Positions 49,929-60,743 of a stretch of 64,000 nucleotides of DNA are shown piece by piece. This stretch comes from Oscillospiraceae bacterium (lineage in GTDB: Bacteria; Bacillota; Clostridia; Oscillospirales; Ruminococcaceae), in assembly GCA_025757845.1 (NCBI GenBank), contig CP107211.1:682001-746000 (forward strand), given 5' to 3'. The position numbers and the translations under genes were made by a program. How positions within the stretch are numbered: the stretch's first letter is position 1; every line of letters starts with the position of its first letter. Under the pieces are notes generated by a model that saw nothing but the letters and a program-made list of their open reading frames with translations, did not search any database and was not told the origin of the DNA.

Positions 49929-50729
49929 TTACGGGCGCTGACCCATGCCGCCCTCCAGCGTGAGGGTCTCGCCGGACATGAACTTGAAGTCCGGCATGGC
50001 CAGCTGGACGCACACGCGGCCGATCTCCAGTTCGGCGTTGCCGTAGTGGCCCATGGGCGGCATTTTGACGTTGGCCTTGAAGGCCTCCGGGTAAGCCTGC
50101 TGGAACTGCTCCAGCTTGGCGGTCCAGGCCAGCGGGCAGACAACGTTGACGTTGATGTCATCCGGGCCCCACTCGGTGGCGGCCACGCGGGACAGGCCGC
50201 GGATGCCCTCCTTGGCGGCAGCGTAGGCGCACTGGCCGTAGTTGCCGAACAGGCCGGCACCGGAGGCAAAGTTGATCACGCTGCCGTGGGACTCCTTCAG
50301 GTAGGGGTAGCAGGCCTTCATATAATAAAAGGCTGCGTACAGGCCCGAATACAGGGCCAGGTCGAACTGCTCGGTGGTGTGCTCGGCCAGTGAGACGCCG
50401 GAAGCCGAGGCCTGTGCGTTGTTGATCAGAACCTGAATGCCGCCAAAGGCGTCAACGGCCTGCTTCACTACATTCTGCACGGTGGCTTCGTTGTCGCCGT
50501 CGGCGCACACATCGGCCTGCACCGGCAGCACCTTGATGCCGTACTTGCTCTCCAGCTCCTGCTTGGCCTCTTCCAGTTTTTTCACATTGCGGCCGGTGAT
50601 CACAAGGTTTGCACCCTCTTTTGCGTAGGCCGTAGCAATGCCGTATCCAATGGAACCGCAGCTGCCATCCTGCAGGACTGCGCGCCCTGCACCGGTGATG
50701 AGTGCGGTCTTACCCGTTAAAAAGCCCAT
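49929..50729 (-). CDS. Short-chain dehydrogenase/reductase
   Basis: A 266-residue SDR. The nucleotide-binding Gly motif TGAGRA is followed, after an insertion (VLQDGSC), by GSIGYGIATAYAKEGA. NNAQASA replaces the usual NNAG. The catalytic Ser-Tyr-Lys region is INFASGAGLFGNYGQCAYAAAKEG. EWGPDDINVNVVCP and the GETLTLEGG end are typical. NAD(P)H-dependent carbonyl or steroid-like substrates are possible; the specificity is unknown. Confidence 0.88.
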   Translation of the reverse strand: MGFLTGKTALITGAGRAVLQDGSCGSIGYGIATAYAKEGANLVITGRNVKKLEEAKQELESKYGIKVLPVQADVCADGDNEATVQNVVKQAVDAFGGIQVLINNAQASASGVSLAEHTTEQFDLALYSGLYAAFYYMKACYPYLKESHGSVINFASGAGLFGNYGQCAYAAAKEGIRGLSRVAATEWGPDDINVNVVCPLAWTAKLEQFQQAYPEAFKANVKMPPMGHYGNAELEIGRVCVQLAMPDFKFMSGETLTLEGGMGQRP

Positions 50730-51063
50730 AGTTATCCTCCAGAATGTGCCCGGAGGAGCTGCGCCCCGCCGGGCTGATTTTGGCCATATTATAGTCCGCT
50801 ATTTGCCGGAAATCAAGCCTTTTTGCCGATAAATAAAAAATAGACAAAGATTCTTGAAAAGTCAAAATTTTCACGAATTCACGGCGCTTTTGTGAAACTT
50901 TTGACGGGAGCTTGTCGTTAAAATAACGACAAACTAATTGCGGCGTTCATGCGACTTTTTTGCGGGAAACTGCGGCAGAAAAAAGGCACCCGCAAGGGCG
51001 TTTTCCGGCGCTGGAAACGCGGAAAACGTCTGCGGGTGCTTTGCTGCGTGCCGGGCAGAAGTG
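50730..51063. other. Intergenic region with palindromes and terminator
   Basis: No gene is seen. It carries the SDR upstream region and the perfect palindrome TTGTCGTTA-aa-TAACGACAA at about 50913-50932. A strong hairpin (GCACCCGCA...CGTTTTCCG/CGGAAAACG...TGCGGGTGC, 50987-51041) acts as the minus-strand terminator of the DUF815 gene, with TTTTTT on that side. Confidence 0.65.
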
Positions 51064-52272
51064 TTACTTCTGCACACCGGCCTCACACTGCTCGATGAAC
51101 TGCTTGGCCACGCGGGGGCTGCGGCCGCCGGCGCGGATGGCAAAAGCCTCGGCCTTGACCAGCAGCTGGTCCATGGGCATCTGGATACGGTGCTGCCGGG
51201 CCAGCTCCTCCAGGATGGTCTCGAACCGGGCCTTCTCCGGCCGCTGGAAGGTCACGGTCAGGCCGAACCGGGCCGAAAGGCTCATGAGCTCCTGCCGGGT
51301 GTCGGCTTCGTGGATGTCGTCGCCGGTGCGGTCGGTCAGGGTCTCCTTGATGAGGTGGCGGCGGTTGGAGGTGGCGTACACCGCGATGTTGCGGGCACGG
51401 CCGCCCACGCTGCCCTCCAGAATGGCCTTGAGGGCGGCAAAGTTGTCGTCGTTGGCGGTAAAGCTCAGGTCGTCGATGAACAGGATAAACTTGAGGGGGT
51501 TGGCGGCCAGCTTGTCCATCAGGTCGGGGATCTGGTACAGCTGGTTCTTTTTCACTTCCACCAGCCGCAGGCCCTCCGGGGCAAACTCGTTGGCGATGGC
51601 CTTGACCGAGCTGGACTTGCCGGTGCCGGCGTCGCCGTACAGCAGCACATTGTTGGCGGGCATCCCGGCCAGCAGGGCACGGGTGTTGGCGATCACCTTT
51701 TCCCGCTCCTTTTCGTAGCCCGGCAGCTCGGAAAGACGCTGGGGGTCGGGGTACTTCACCGGCACCAGCTTGCCGTTTTCTACGGTAAATACATGGTGCT
51801 TGGCAAACATGCCGTAGCCCTTCTTGCCCACCTCGCTCATGCGCTGGGCATAGGCGGCGGGCAGGTCAAGGTCGGCCGTCTCCCACCGGGGCAGGAAGGC
51901 CAGCTCTTCGGCCGGGACCTCTGCCGCGTCCAGCAGGGCATCCAGTGTCAGGCCGCACAGCTGCTGCAGGAAGGCCAGCTCGTTGTCCAGTGCAGTCTGC
52001 AGAACAGGGGGCAGGGTACCGGCAGCGGCCTGCCGCACGCAGACCGTCTCGGCCTCCAGCACAGCGGTGCTCAGGTACTGGCTCCAATCTGTGGTGCGCT
52101 CAAACAGTGCTGCTTCAAACTGGGCCACGGCGTCACACACCGGACCCATGCCCCGGCCCCCGGCCTCCATACGGTCGGTCAGGTCCAGCAGTTTAGCCAG
52201 CACCGGGTCCTCCAGCAGGGTGCGGAAGATTACCAGCCCGTGGAGCCGGGCGTTCCATTCTTTCAGTTTCAT
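51064..52272 (-). CDS. DUF815-family AAA+ ATPase
   Basis: A 402-residue protein. The C-terminal AAA+ domain has Walker A GDAGTGKSSS, Walker B FILFIDDLSF, sensor VYATSNRRHLI and arginine-rich SPRVAKQFIE. The N-terminal 190 residues are helical (LYSTAVLEAE-type, DNELAFLQQLCGLTLDALL). The DUF815 role is unknown; it is widespread in Clostridia and some Proteobacteria. It is monocistronic. Confidence 0.9.
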   Translation of the reverse strand: MKLKEWNARLHGLVIFRTLLEDPVLAKLLDLTDRMEAGGRGMGPVCDAVAQFEAALFERTTDWSQYLSTAVLEAETVCVRQAAAGTLPPVLQTALDNELAFLQQLCGLTLDALLDAAEVPAEELAFLPRWETADLDLPAAYAQRMSEVGKKGYGMFAKHHVFTVENGKLVPVKYPDPQRLSELPGYEKEREKVIANTRALLAGMPANNVLLYGDAGTGKSSSVKAIANEFAPEGLRLVEVKKNQLYQIPDLMDKLAANPLKFILFIDDLSFTANDDNFAALKAILEGSVGGRARNIAVYATSNRRHLIKETLTDRTGDDIHEADTRQELMSLSARFGLTVTFQRPEKARFETILEELARQHRIQMPMDQLLVKAEAFAIRAGGRSPRVAKQFIEQCEAGVQK

Positions 52273-52445
52273 AGTCCCATCCCTCTGCCCTGTTTTTCGT
52301 TTCTCTTTTGTTGTGCAAAAAAGAGCGTGTCACGGTGACACACAGGCAATAAAAGTATACAGCGGTTTGAGTAGGGTTGCAAGAGTACACGCAGACGTGT
52401 TCAATTTTCTTCACTTTTTATGTGACTCAAGTTACAAATTGTCGA

Positions 52446-52473
52446 TTGACATCAGCCCGGTTTATAGTATAAT
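52446..52473 (+). promoter_or_regulatory. Promoter of the ilv operon
   Basis: TTGACA (52446-52451), 16 bp, TATAAT (52468-52473), just upstream of the T-box leader. Confidence 0.88.
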
Positions 52474-52481
52474 TTACATCA

Positions 52482-52770
52482 TCAAATGCGTGGATGGGAA
52501 AAAGTACCACACGATCCCCCCTGTTCAGAGAGCTGCCGTTTGGTGCAAGGCAGTCAGTGTTTCGTGGGAGAAATCCTCCCGGAGCAGCCTGCCCAACGGG
52601 TGTCAGACCCTTGTAAGCAGCGCCGGCAGCCGCCGTTATGAGGCAGGGCTTTGTTGGAAGCCCATGAGAGGGTGCACAGCGCACCAACGAGAGTGGTACC
52701 GCAGAGAGCTTGATGATCACAAGGTCTTTGTCTCTTGGAATGAACAGGGGACAAGGGCCTTTTCTTTTAC
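52482..52770 (+). promoter_or_regulatory. T-box riboswitch of the ilv operon
   Basis: Conserved T-box elements occur in order: CAGAGAGCTGC and TTGGTGCAAGGCAG in stem I, a candidate specifier GAA-ATC-C near 52571-52576 (Ile codon, tentative), and the antiterminator bulge TGGTACCGC at 52694-52702. A terminator follows (AAGGTCTTTGTC with GGACAAGGGCCTT, 52721-52767, then TTCTTTT). Uncharged tRNA would allow readthrough into ilvB. Confidence 0.9.
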
Positions 52771-52826
52771 CCCCGCCCCCTGCAGAGCGTAAATGAAAAA
52801 GGTTTAGGAAACAGGAGTAACTCACC

Positions 52827-54491
52827 ATGCAGTTGAACGGTTCTCAGATTTTTGTGGAGGTTCTTTGTGAGCAGGGCGTGGATACCATTTTTGGTTATCC
52901 CGGCGGTGCAGTGCTGAATCTTTACGATGAGCTGTATAAGAATGCCCACCGCATCACCCATGTGCTCACGGCACACGAGCAGGGAGCCTCCCATGCAGCA
53001 GACGGCTACGCCCGGGCCACCGGCCGCACCGGCGTGGTGCTGGCCACCAGCGGCCCGGGTGCCACCAACCTGGTCACGGGCATCGCCACCGCTTATATGG
53101 ACTCGGTGCCTCTGGTGGCCTTTACCGGCAACGTAGCCACCCCGGGCATCGGCAAGGACTGCTTTCAGGAAGCCTACATTGAGGGCATCACGATGCCTAT
53201 CACCAAGCACAACTTCACGGTGCGCCGGGTCGAGGATCTGGCCGACACCATGCGCGCAGCCTTCCGCATTGCACAGAGCGGCCGCAAGGGCCCGGTGCTG
53301 GTGGACATCCCCAAGGATGTGACCGCTGCCGTGTGCGAATTTGAAGCCAAGCAGCCGGAGCCCATCCGCACGGTGACCACTTTTGACGCGGAACAGGTGC
53401 GCTGGGCAGCCGACCTGATCAACGCGGCACAGCGCCCGCTGGTGTACTTTGGCGGCGGCGTGCGCAGCGCGGCCTCCTGCCAGCCGCTGCGGGATCTGCT
53501 GCACAAGGCCGAGATCCCGGCCACCTACACCCTGATGGCGGCCGGTGTGGTGCCTTACGGCGACCCCATGAACATCGGCATGCTGGGCATGCACGGCTGT
53601 TACACCTCCAACCGGGCCGTGGCCGACTGTGACGTGCTGATCGCGGTGGGTACCCGCTTCTCGGACCGTGTGGCGCTGAAACCCAAGACCTTTGCCAAGA
53701 ATGCCACCATCATCCAGATCGACATCGACCCCAGCGAGCTGGGCAAGAATGTGGAAGTGGACCTGTCCATCGTGGGCGATGCCGCCTATGTGCTGCAGGC
53801 CATGCTGCCGCAGATCAAAGAGGCAAAGCACCCCGACTGGATGAAGATGATCCACGAGTGGCAGGCACAGGATTACCACCCGGTGTCCGACCCCACCCGC
53901 CTGATGCCCCATCAGGTCATCGGTGAGGTGTGCAACCAGTGCGGCCCGGAGGCCGTATACGTCACCGATGTGGGCCAGCACCAGATGTGGGCGGCCCAGT
54001 ACCTGCGCCACGCCAAGAGCCGCGGTTTCATCACCAGCGGCGGCCTGGGCACCATGGGCTTTGGCTACGGTGCCGCAATCGGTGCCCAGATGGCCCTTGG
54101 CCGGGACCAGCGTGTGGTCATGTTCACCGGTGACGGTTCCTTCCATATGAACCTGAACGAGGCCTGCACCGCCGTCAGCTACGAGCTGCCCATCATCACG
54201 GTCATCTTCAACAATTCCGTGCTGGGTATGGTGCGCCAGTGGCAGACCACCTTCTACGGCAAGCGCTACAGCCAGACCGATCCCCACCGTCACACCGACT
54301 TCGTCAAGCTGGCCGAGGGCTTTGGCCTGAAGGGCTACCGCTGCACCAACCTGCCGGAGTTCCAGCAGACATTTGCCGAGGCGCTCCAGCGCAAAGGCCC
54401 CACCTGGATCGAGTGCATCATCGACAAGGACGAAAAGGTCCTGCCCATGATCCCCGGCGGCGGTGACATCAACGATATCATCATGGAATAA
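52827..54491 (+). CDS. ilvB: Acetolactate synthase large subunit
   Basis: A 554-residue ThDP enzyme that joins pyruvate with pyruvate or 2-oxobutyrate, the first common step of branched-chain amino-acid synthesis. FGYPGGAVLNLYDEL, ThDP-activating Glu in AHEQGASHAADGYARATG, GPGATNLVTGIATAY, and the ThDP/Mg motif FTGDGSFHMNLNEACTAVSYELPIITVIFNN are intact. It is controlled by the T-box upstream and followed 15 bp later by ilvN. Confidence 0.96.
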   Translation: MQLNGSQIFVEVLCEQGVDTIFGYPGGAVLNLYDELYKNAHRITHVLTAHEQGASHAADGYARATGRTGVVLATSGPGATNLVTGIATAYMDSVPLVAFTGNVATPGIGKDCFQEAYIEGITMPITKHNFTVRRVEDLADTMRAAFRIAQSGRKGPVLVDIPKDVTAAVCEFEAKQPEPIRTVTTFDAEQVRWAADLINAAQRPLVYFGGGVRSAASCQPLRDLLHKAEIPATYTLMAAGVVPYGDPMNIGMLGMHGCYTSNRAVADCDVLIAVGTRFSDRVALKPKTFAKNATIIQIDIDPSELGKNVEVDLSIVGDAAYVLQAMLPQIKEAKHPDWMKMIHEWQAQDYHPVSDPTRLMPHQVIGEVCNQCGPEAVYVTDVGQHQMWAAQYLRHAKSRGFITSGGLGTMGFGYGAAIGAQMALGRDQRVVMFTGDGSFHMNLNEACTAVSYELPIITVIFNNSVLGMVRQWQTTFYGKRYSQTDPHRHTDFVKLAEGFGLKGYRCTNLPEFQQTFAEALQRKGPTWIECIIDKDEKVLPMIPGGGDINDIIME

Positions 54492-54506
54492 GGAGGACAC
54501 AGCAAT

Positions 54507-55079
54507 ATGGAATCCAGTCAGCGCAGGGTCATCAGCCTGCTGGTGGACAACCAGAGCGGCGTTCTGGCCCGGGTGTCCAACCTGTTCTGCCGCCGCGGCT
54601 TCAACATCGACACCCTGACCGTTTCGGCCACCAACGACCCGGCCGTCAGCCGCATCACCCTGACCATCACCAGTGACGACCGGGCCCTGAAGCAGCTCAT
54701 CCTCCAGACTGAGCGTCTGGAAGTGACCCGGCAGGTGTTCGTGCTGGACAAGGACAAGACCCTCCAGCGGGAACTGCTGCTGCTCAAGGTGGCGTCCGAC
54801 GTGCACAACCGCGCCGAGCTGCGGGAGATCGCCAACATTTACAAGGCCAAGATCATTGACCTGTCGCCGGACAGCATGGTGTTTGAACTGATCGGCAAGC
54901 CGGACAAGATCGACGCCTTCCTGAAGATGTTTGAGGACTACGAGATCCTGGAACAGTGCCGCACCGGCGTCACGGCGCTGGAACGCGGCGGAATGCACCA
55001 GCATATGCAAAAGCCGCCGCAGGAAGTGCGCGCGGCCCAGTTCCCTCTGCCGGGCACCCATTGCCCGGAACGCACCTGA
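54507..55079 (+). CDS. ilvN: Acetolactate synthase small (regulatory) subunit
   Basis: A 190-residue protein. N-terminal ACT domain: RVISLLVDNQSGVLARVSNLFCRRGFNIDTLTVS. The second ALS-SS C-terminal domain has ELLLLKVASDVHNRAELREIANIYKAKIIDLSPDS. It confers valine feedback and full activity on IlvB. The tail after residue 165 (HQHMQKPPQEVRAAQFPLPGTHC) is longer than usual. Confidence 0.95.
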   Translation: MESSQRRVISLLVDNQSGVLARVSNLFCRRGFNIDTLTVSATNDPAVSRITLTITSDDRALKQLILQTERLEVTRQVFVLDKDKTLQRELLLLKVASDVHNRAELREIANIYKAKIIDLSPDSMVFELIGKPDKIDAFLKMFEDYEILEQCRTGVTALERGGMHQHMQKPPQEVRAAQFPLPGTHCPERT

Positions 55080-55114
55080 ATGTTTTTTCCGCTCCCCGGT
55101 GAGCGAAAAAATAA

Positions 55115-56185
<1,071 letters not shown>

Positions 56186-56189
56186 GAGG

Positions 56190-56331
56190 AAAACCCTCTC
56201 AGGCCGCCCTTCGGCGGCCAGCTCCCCCGAAAGGGGGAGCTTTTGTTGAAAACGGAAACCTTATAGTTCCTCCGTGCCACCTCTCCCCTTCGGGAGAGGT
56301 GGCACGGAGCAGCCGTGACGGAGAGGGTTTT
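56190..56331. repeat. Interspersed hairpin repeat, long form
   Basis: A 142-bp element with 11-bp terminal inverted repeats AAAACCCTCTC/GAGAGGGTTTT. It contains three perfect hairpins (GGCCGCC-cttc-GGCGGCC, CTCCCCC-gaaa-GGGGGAG, GTGCCACCTCTCCC-cttc-GGGAGAGGTGGCAC). It sits between ilvC and ilvD. Related copies are at 58010-58142 and 63901-63951. It has no coding capacity. Confidence 0.88.
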
Positions 56332-56352
56332 ATCAGAAAAGAGGAATAAACA

Positions 56353-58011
56353 ATGAGAAGTGACAACGTGACCAAGGGTTCGGAGCGTGCGCCGAACCGC
56401 AGCCTGTTTTATGCACTGGGTTACACCCCGGAAGAGCTGGAGCGTCCGCTCATCGGCGTGGTGAGCGCCCACAGTGAGATCGTGCCCGGCCATATGAATC
56501 TGGATAAGATCGCCGATGCCGTCAAGGCCGGTATCGAGATGGCGGGCGGTACCCCCATCCTGATCCCGGCCATCGGCGTGTGCGACGGCATCGCCATGGG
56601 CCATGTGGGCATGAAGTATTCCCTGGCTTCCCGTGAGCTGATCTGCGACAGCGTGGAGACCATGCTCATGGCCCATCAGCTGGACGGCCTGGTGCTGGTG
56701 CCCAACTGCGACAAGATCGTGCCCGGCATGGTCATGGCCGCCGTCCGTATGGACGTGCCCGCTGTGGTCTGCTCCGGCGGCCCGATGCTGGCCGGTACCT
56801 ACGGCGGCGAGGAAGTCAGTCTGTCCAAGATGTTTGAGGCCGTGGGTGCTTACAAGGCCGGTATGATCACCGATGATCAGCTGGAGGACTGCACCTGCAA
56901 CTGCTGCCCCAGCTGCGGCAGCTGCTCCGGCATGTACACCGCCAACAGCATGAACTGCCTGTGCGAGGCCATCGGCATCGCACTGCCCGGCAACGGCACC
57001 ATTCCCGCTGTGTATTCCAAGCGCCTGCAGCTGGCCAAGCACGCCGGTATGGCCATCATGGACATGGTGAAGAAGGGCATCACCGCCCGCCAGATCATCA
57101 ACGAGCGCTCCATCCGCAACGCACTGACCTGCGACATGGCGCTGGGCTGCTCCACCAACACCGTGCTGCACCTGCTGGCCATCGCTTACGAGGCCGGTGT
57201 GCCCATCGACCTGAAGCTGTTCAATGAGATCAGCGCCAAGACCCCCAACCTGTGCCATCTGGCCCCGGCCGGTCCCACCCACATGCCGGATCTGTACGCC
57301 GCAGGCGGCATCCCCGCCGTGCAGGCCGAGCTGGCCAAGAAGGGCCTGCTGGATCTGGATGTGCCCACCGTCACCGGCAAGACCCTGGGCGAGAACATCA
57401 AGGGTGCCCATATCCTGAACGAAAAGGCCATCCGTCCCATCGACAACCCCTACTCCCAGACCGGCGGTCTGCAGATCCTGTGGGGCAACATCGCACCGGA
57501 CGGCTGCGTGGTCAAGCGCAGTGCCGTGGCACCGGAGATGCAGCAGCACTCCGGCCCGGCCCGTGTATTCAACAGCGAGGAGACCGCCATTGCGGCCATC
57601 TACGCCGGTCAGATCGTCCCGGGCGATGTGGTGGTCATCCGCTACGAAGGCCCCAAGGGCGGCCCCGGCATGCGTGAGATGCTGAACCCCACTTCCGCTC
57701 TGGCCGGTATGAAGCTGGACAAGACCGTGGCCCTGATCACCGACGGCCGCTTCTCCGGTGCAAGCCGTGGTGCTGCCATCGGCCACGTCAGCCCGGAAGC
57801 TGCTTCCGGCGGCCCCATCGGCCTGATCGAAGAGGGCGATATCATCAACATTGATATTCCCAACGCCAAGATCACGCTGGAGGTGTCCGACGAGGTGCTG
57901 GCCGAGCGCAAGGCAAAGTATGTGGCTCCGGAACCCAACATCAAGACCGGCTGGCTGAGCCGCTATGCCCGCATGGTCACCAGTGCAAACCTGGGCGCCG
58001 TGCTGAAGTAA
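56353..58011 (+). CDS. ilvD: Dihydroxy-acid dehydratase
   Basis: A 552-residue Fe-S enzyme that dehydrates dihydroxy acids to branched 2-keto acids. Cluster cysteines are expected in [10 protein letters not shown] and [57 protein letters not shown], and [21 protein letters not shown] are conserved blocks. It follows the interspersed repeat; AGAGGAATAA precedes the start. Confidence 0.96.
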   Translation: MRSDNVTKGSERAPNRSLFYALGYTPEELERPLIGVVSAHSEIVPGHMNLDKIADAVKAGIEMAGGTPILIPAIGVCDGIAMGHVGMKYSLASRELICDSVETMLMAHQLDGLVLVPNCDKIVPGMVMAAVRMDVPAVVCSGGPMLAGTYGGEEVSLSKMFEAVGAYKAGMITDDQLEDCTCNCCPSCGSCSGMYTANSMNCLCEAIGIALPGNGTIPAVYSKRLQLAKHAGMAIMDMVKKGITARQIINERSIRNALTCDMALGCSTNTVLHLLAIAYEAGVPIDLKLFNEISAKTPNLCHLAPAGPTHMPDLYAAGGIPAVQAELAKKGLLDLDVPTVTGKTLGENIKGAHILNEKAIRPIDNPYSQTGGLQILWGNIAPDGCVVKRSAVAPEMQQHSGPARVFNSEETAIAAIYAGQIVPGDVVVIRYEGPKGGPGMREMLNPTSALAGMKLDKTVALITDGRFSGASRGAAIGHVSPEAASGGPIGLIEEGDIINIDIPNAKITLEVSDEVLAERKAKYVAPEPNIKTGWLSRYARMVTSANLGAVLK

Positions 58012-58142
58012 AAACGCCCTCAGTCAAACCCTTGCGGGTTTGCCAGCTCCCCGGAGGAAGAGCCTTTTCCGTCTTATTGCAACGCCAAAGCCTCCCTCTG
58101 AGAGGGAGGCGGCATTGCATCAGCGATGACGGAAGGGGTTTA
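58010..58142. repeat. Interspersed hairpin repeat, variant copy
   Basis: It starts AAAACGCCCTCAGTC and ends GACGGAAGGGGTTTA. Internal hairpins are AAACCC-ttgc-GGGTTT and GCCTCCCTCT-ga-GAGAGGGAGGC. It overlaps the ilvD stop codon by 2 bp. Confidence 0.75.
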
Positions 58143-58160
58143 TCATCCCCCACAAACAAC

Positions 58161-58206
58161 AAAATCCCCGCTGTGCAGCTGTGAACTGCACAACGGGGAT
58201 TTTTTG
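58161..58206. terminator. Terminator between ilvD and the sugar transferase
   Basis: AATCCCCG...TGTGCAG pairs with CTGCACA...CGGGGATT, then TTTTTTG. Confidence 0.9.
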
Positions 58207-58216
58207 CGATACGATG

Positions 58217-58984
58217 TTATTCGCCATGACCAAACAGCATGGAGCGGAAGGTGCGGAAGATGATCTTCCAGTCCACCTGGAAGCTGCGCTCGTGGACGTA
58301 CTTGATGTCCAGGTCCATCCACTCTTCAAAGCTCAGCTGGTCGCGATGGGGTGCGATCTGCCAGTAGCAGCTCAGGCCGGGGGTCACATACAGCCGCTGC
58401 CACTCATAGGCGGTATACTGTGTGACCTCATGGGGCAGTGCCGGGCGCGGGCCGACGATGCTCATTTCGCCCTTCAGCACGTTGAAGAGCTGGGGCAGCT
58501 CGTCGATGCTGGTCTTGCGCAGGAACTTGCCCACCCGGGTGATGCGGGGGTCGTTCTTCATCTTGAACACAGGGCCGTCCTTCTCATTGTGCTCCATCAG
58601 GTCCTTGAGCTTCTGTTCTGCGTCCGGGCACATGGTGCGGAACTTGTACATCTTGAACAGCTTGCCGTTGCGTCCTACCCGCTGCTGGGTGAAAATGGGG
58701 CTGGCACCGGGGCTGTCGATCCAGATGGCCGCATAGGTGATCAGCAGCAGAGGCGAAAGCGCCACCAGCGCCAGCGAGGACAAAAGAATATCCTGTGCCC
58801 GGCGCACCGCCCAGTAGACCCGATCCTCGTGGGAGACTTCGGAAAGATCCAGCGTCAGAGGCCGACGGATCGTGTCGACGCTGGGAACGTCATACCCGAC
58901 CGCCATGGGGTAGGAGGCCGGTTTTACCATCAGATCTGTTTTCTTCCAATATTCCGTTGAATCATGAACCCGCAGAGTTGCCAT
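58217..58984 (-). CDS. Bacterial sugar transferase (WcaJ/PglC-type phosphoglycosyl transferase)
   Basis: A 255-residue protein. One membrane helix (ILLSSLALVALSPLLLITYAAI) near residues 68-90 precedes the catalytic domain: SPIFTQQRVGRNGKLFKMYKFRTMCPDAE, DPRITRVGKFLRKTSIDELPQLFNVLKGEMSIVGPRP, LTPGLSCYWQI-type end. It transfers a sugar phosphate to undecaprenyl phosphate to begin exopolysaccharide or glycan synthesis. No other glycan genes follow in this window. Confidence 0.93.
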   Translation of the reverse strand: MATLRVHDSTEYWKKTDLMVKPASYPMAVGYDVPSVDTIRRPLTLDLSEVSHEDRVYWAVRRAQDILLSSLALVALSPLLLITYAAIWIDSPGASPIFTQQRVGRNGKLFKMYKFRTMCPDAEQKLKDLMEHNEKDGPVFKMKNDPRITRVGKFLRKTSIDELPQLFNVLKGEMSIVGPRPALPHEVTQYTAYEWQRLYVTPGLSCYWQIAPHRDQLSFEEWMDLDIKYVHERSFQVDWKIIFRTFRSMLFGHGE

Positions 58985-59176
58985 ACGAATCCCCTCCTGA
59001 ATGTGTGCGAAAAATCAAGACGGACAAAGTGCAACAATCATTTGATACACCGCAACAGAAGTGCACTCTGTTTTTTCTTTCATTTTAGCACGAAACAGAC
59101 GCTATTGCAACAAAAATGTCACTAAAAATGTTGCGTTTTTTGTTGCAAATAATGACGAAAGGGATCGTACCGCAAC
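58985..59176. other. Intergenic region with repeated GCAACA/TGTTGC motifs
   Basis: At least six GCAACA or TGTTGC hexamers, several extended to TTGCAACAAAA, lie between the sugar transferase start and the FtsW-like terminator. No gene is visible. They could be binding sites for one regulator. Confidence 0.4.
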
Positions 59177-59209
59177 AAAAAACGGACGAAGCAGAATGCT
59201 TCGTCCGTG
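59177..59209 (-). terminator. Terminator of the FtsW/RodA-like gene
   Basis: Perfect ACGGACGAAGCA/TGCTTCGTCCGT stem with TTTTTTG on the minus strand. Confidence 0.9.
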
Positions 59210-59225
59210 AAGGACCGGGAACCGG

Positions 59226-60443
59226 TCAGCCGAACAGGCTTTTGGTGTTGTGACTGTAGACCGAGAGCACCAGTCCGACGCAGATGTACAGCATCAGCAC
59301 CGAACTGCCGCCGGCGGAGTAGAAGGGCAGCGTGACGCCGATGACCGGCAGCAGGCGCAGGTTCATGCCCACGTTCACCGCGATCTGAGCCATCAGGGCA
59401 CCGCCGATGCCGGCACAGATGTAGCTGCCCAGCAGGTCTTCGCTGCGGGCACCGGTGGCAAAGGTCTTGACCACCAGCGCAAACAACACACCCAGCACCA
59501 CGCAGCAGCCCACAAAACCGGCAGAGTTGCCGATCCAGCTCAGGATAAAGTCGTTGTGGGCATTTGGTACACTGTAGTACCGGCCGCCGAACAGCCCGTT
59601 GCCGAAGATGCCGCCGGAGCCGATGGCGATCTCTCCGCGCTGCTGCTGGTAGATGATGTTCTTCCACACCGCTTCGCTGGGGGCCCAGCCGGTGGTGTTC
59701 TCCGGGTCAATAACGGCCAGGATGCGGTACCACTGGTAGCCCTTGCCGATCTTGTCGCTGAAAAAGGCGAAGGCCGCCGCTACCGCTGCACCGGCTGCTG
59801 CGGCGGCACCCAGGATATACTTCCAGCTCAGGCCTGCCGCAAACATCATGCTGCAGCCAATGATGCCGTAGATGATGGCGGTGCCGTCGTCGCCCTGCAC
59901 ATGGATGATGGCAATGGGCACCAGCAGGTGCAGCAGCAGCTTGGCCAGCTCTTTCGGCTCGTTGATGTGGCTGCGCACGTTGTTCAGATGCATGGCAAAG
60001 GTGAGGATGAAGCTGATCTTGGCCAGCTCTGTGGGCTGGAAGGTAAAGCCGCCCAGCTTGTACCAGGAGTAGTTGTCGGTATCACCGGCGTTGTAGCCGA
60101 TGGTGAGCGGGCCGACCGAAACGTTGCGGATGAACAGGGTGGGCAGAACCAGGCCCCAGGTCAGCACCACATGCACCGGCCACACCTTGACAAGGCTGCG
60201 GTAGTCGATGCAGGACAGCAGCAGAGCAATGGCCAGACCGATGCCGGCCGCACCGGCCTGCACCAGCGCACGGCGGTAGTCGCCGATGCCGGTGATCTGG
60301 CCGGTGACCGCGTCGGTGGCAAACCCGTTGCCCTGTTTGGCGGCCCAGGACGCCAGTGCCAGCACCGCCATGGTGCTGCTGAAGATGCACAGCAGCAGGT
60401 AGACCTTGTCAGTCCGTTTCCAATATTGTCGAATGCTTTCCAA
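59226..60443 (-). CDS. FtsW/RodA/SpoVE-family peptidoglycan polymerase
   Basis: A 405-residue polytopic SEDS protein with about ten helices. NYSWYKLGGFTFQPTELAKISFILTFA is the SEDS GWxxxGxxxFQPSE motif. QGDDGTAIIYG, GSGGIFGNGLFGG and the PNAHNDFILSWIGNSAGFVG loop, and LPVIGVTLPFYSAGGSS are also typical. It polymerises glycan strands for elongation or sporulation. TTG 60443 follows AAAGGA; a GTG at 60476 is an alternative. The assignment among FtsW, RodA and SpoVE is open. Confidence 0.9.
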   Translation of the reverse strand: MESIRQYWKRTDKVYLLLCIFSSTMAVLALASWAAKQGNGFATDAVTGQITGIGDYRRALVQAGAAGIGLAIALLLSCIDYRSLVKVWPVHVVLTWGLVLPTLFIRNVSVGPLTIGYNAGDTDNYSWYKLGGFTFQPTELAKISFILTFAMHLNNVRSHINEPKELAKLLLHLLVPIAIIHVQGDDGTAIIYGIIGCSMMFAAGLSWKYILGAAAAAGAAVAAAFAFFSDKIGKGYQWYRILAVIDPENTTGWAPSEAVWKNIIYQQQRGEIAIGSGGIFGNGLFGGRYYSVPNAHNDFILSWIGNSAGFVGCCVVLGVLFALVVKTFATGARSEDLLGSYICAGIGGALMAQIAVNVGMNLRLLPVIGVTLPFYSAGGSSVLMLYICVGLVLSVYSHNTKSLFG

Positions 60444-60743
60444 TGAAGCACATCCTTTCTGATCAGCAGATGACACCGGAACTCACACAGCACCGAGCAA
60501 TATGACCCCAGTTTATCCTTATTATACACACTCTGCCCGGCCATTGCAAGAAACAGGGTGTGACAGCTTTGCAAAATCGGGTGCGGACGCTTGACAAAGG
60601 GCGGGGGAGCTTCTACAATGAAGGTGGCAGAAGTGGGGGTTGCCGCCTGTGCCGGCCGCGCCCGAAGCGGCGGACGAGGAGGCAGCACTTGTGCCGGGAA
60701 CGGGGCGCACGGAGGATGTGTGCAGCTCCTGAAGGATGGGAAA

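Noticed and set aside
52767..55061. 764-codon antisense ORF opposite ilvBN
   Set aside because: Same codon-bias shadow; ilvB and ilvN are unmistakable.
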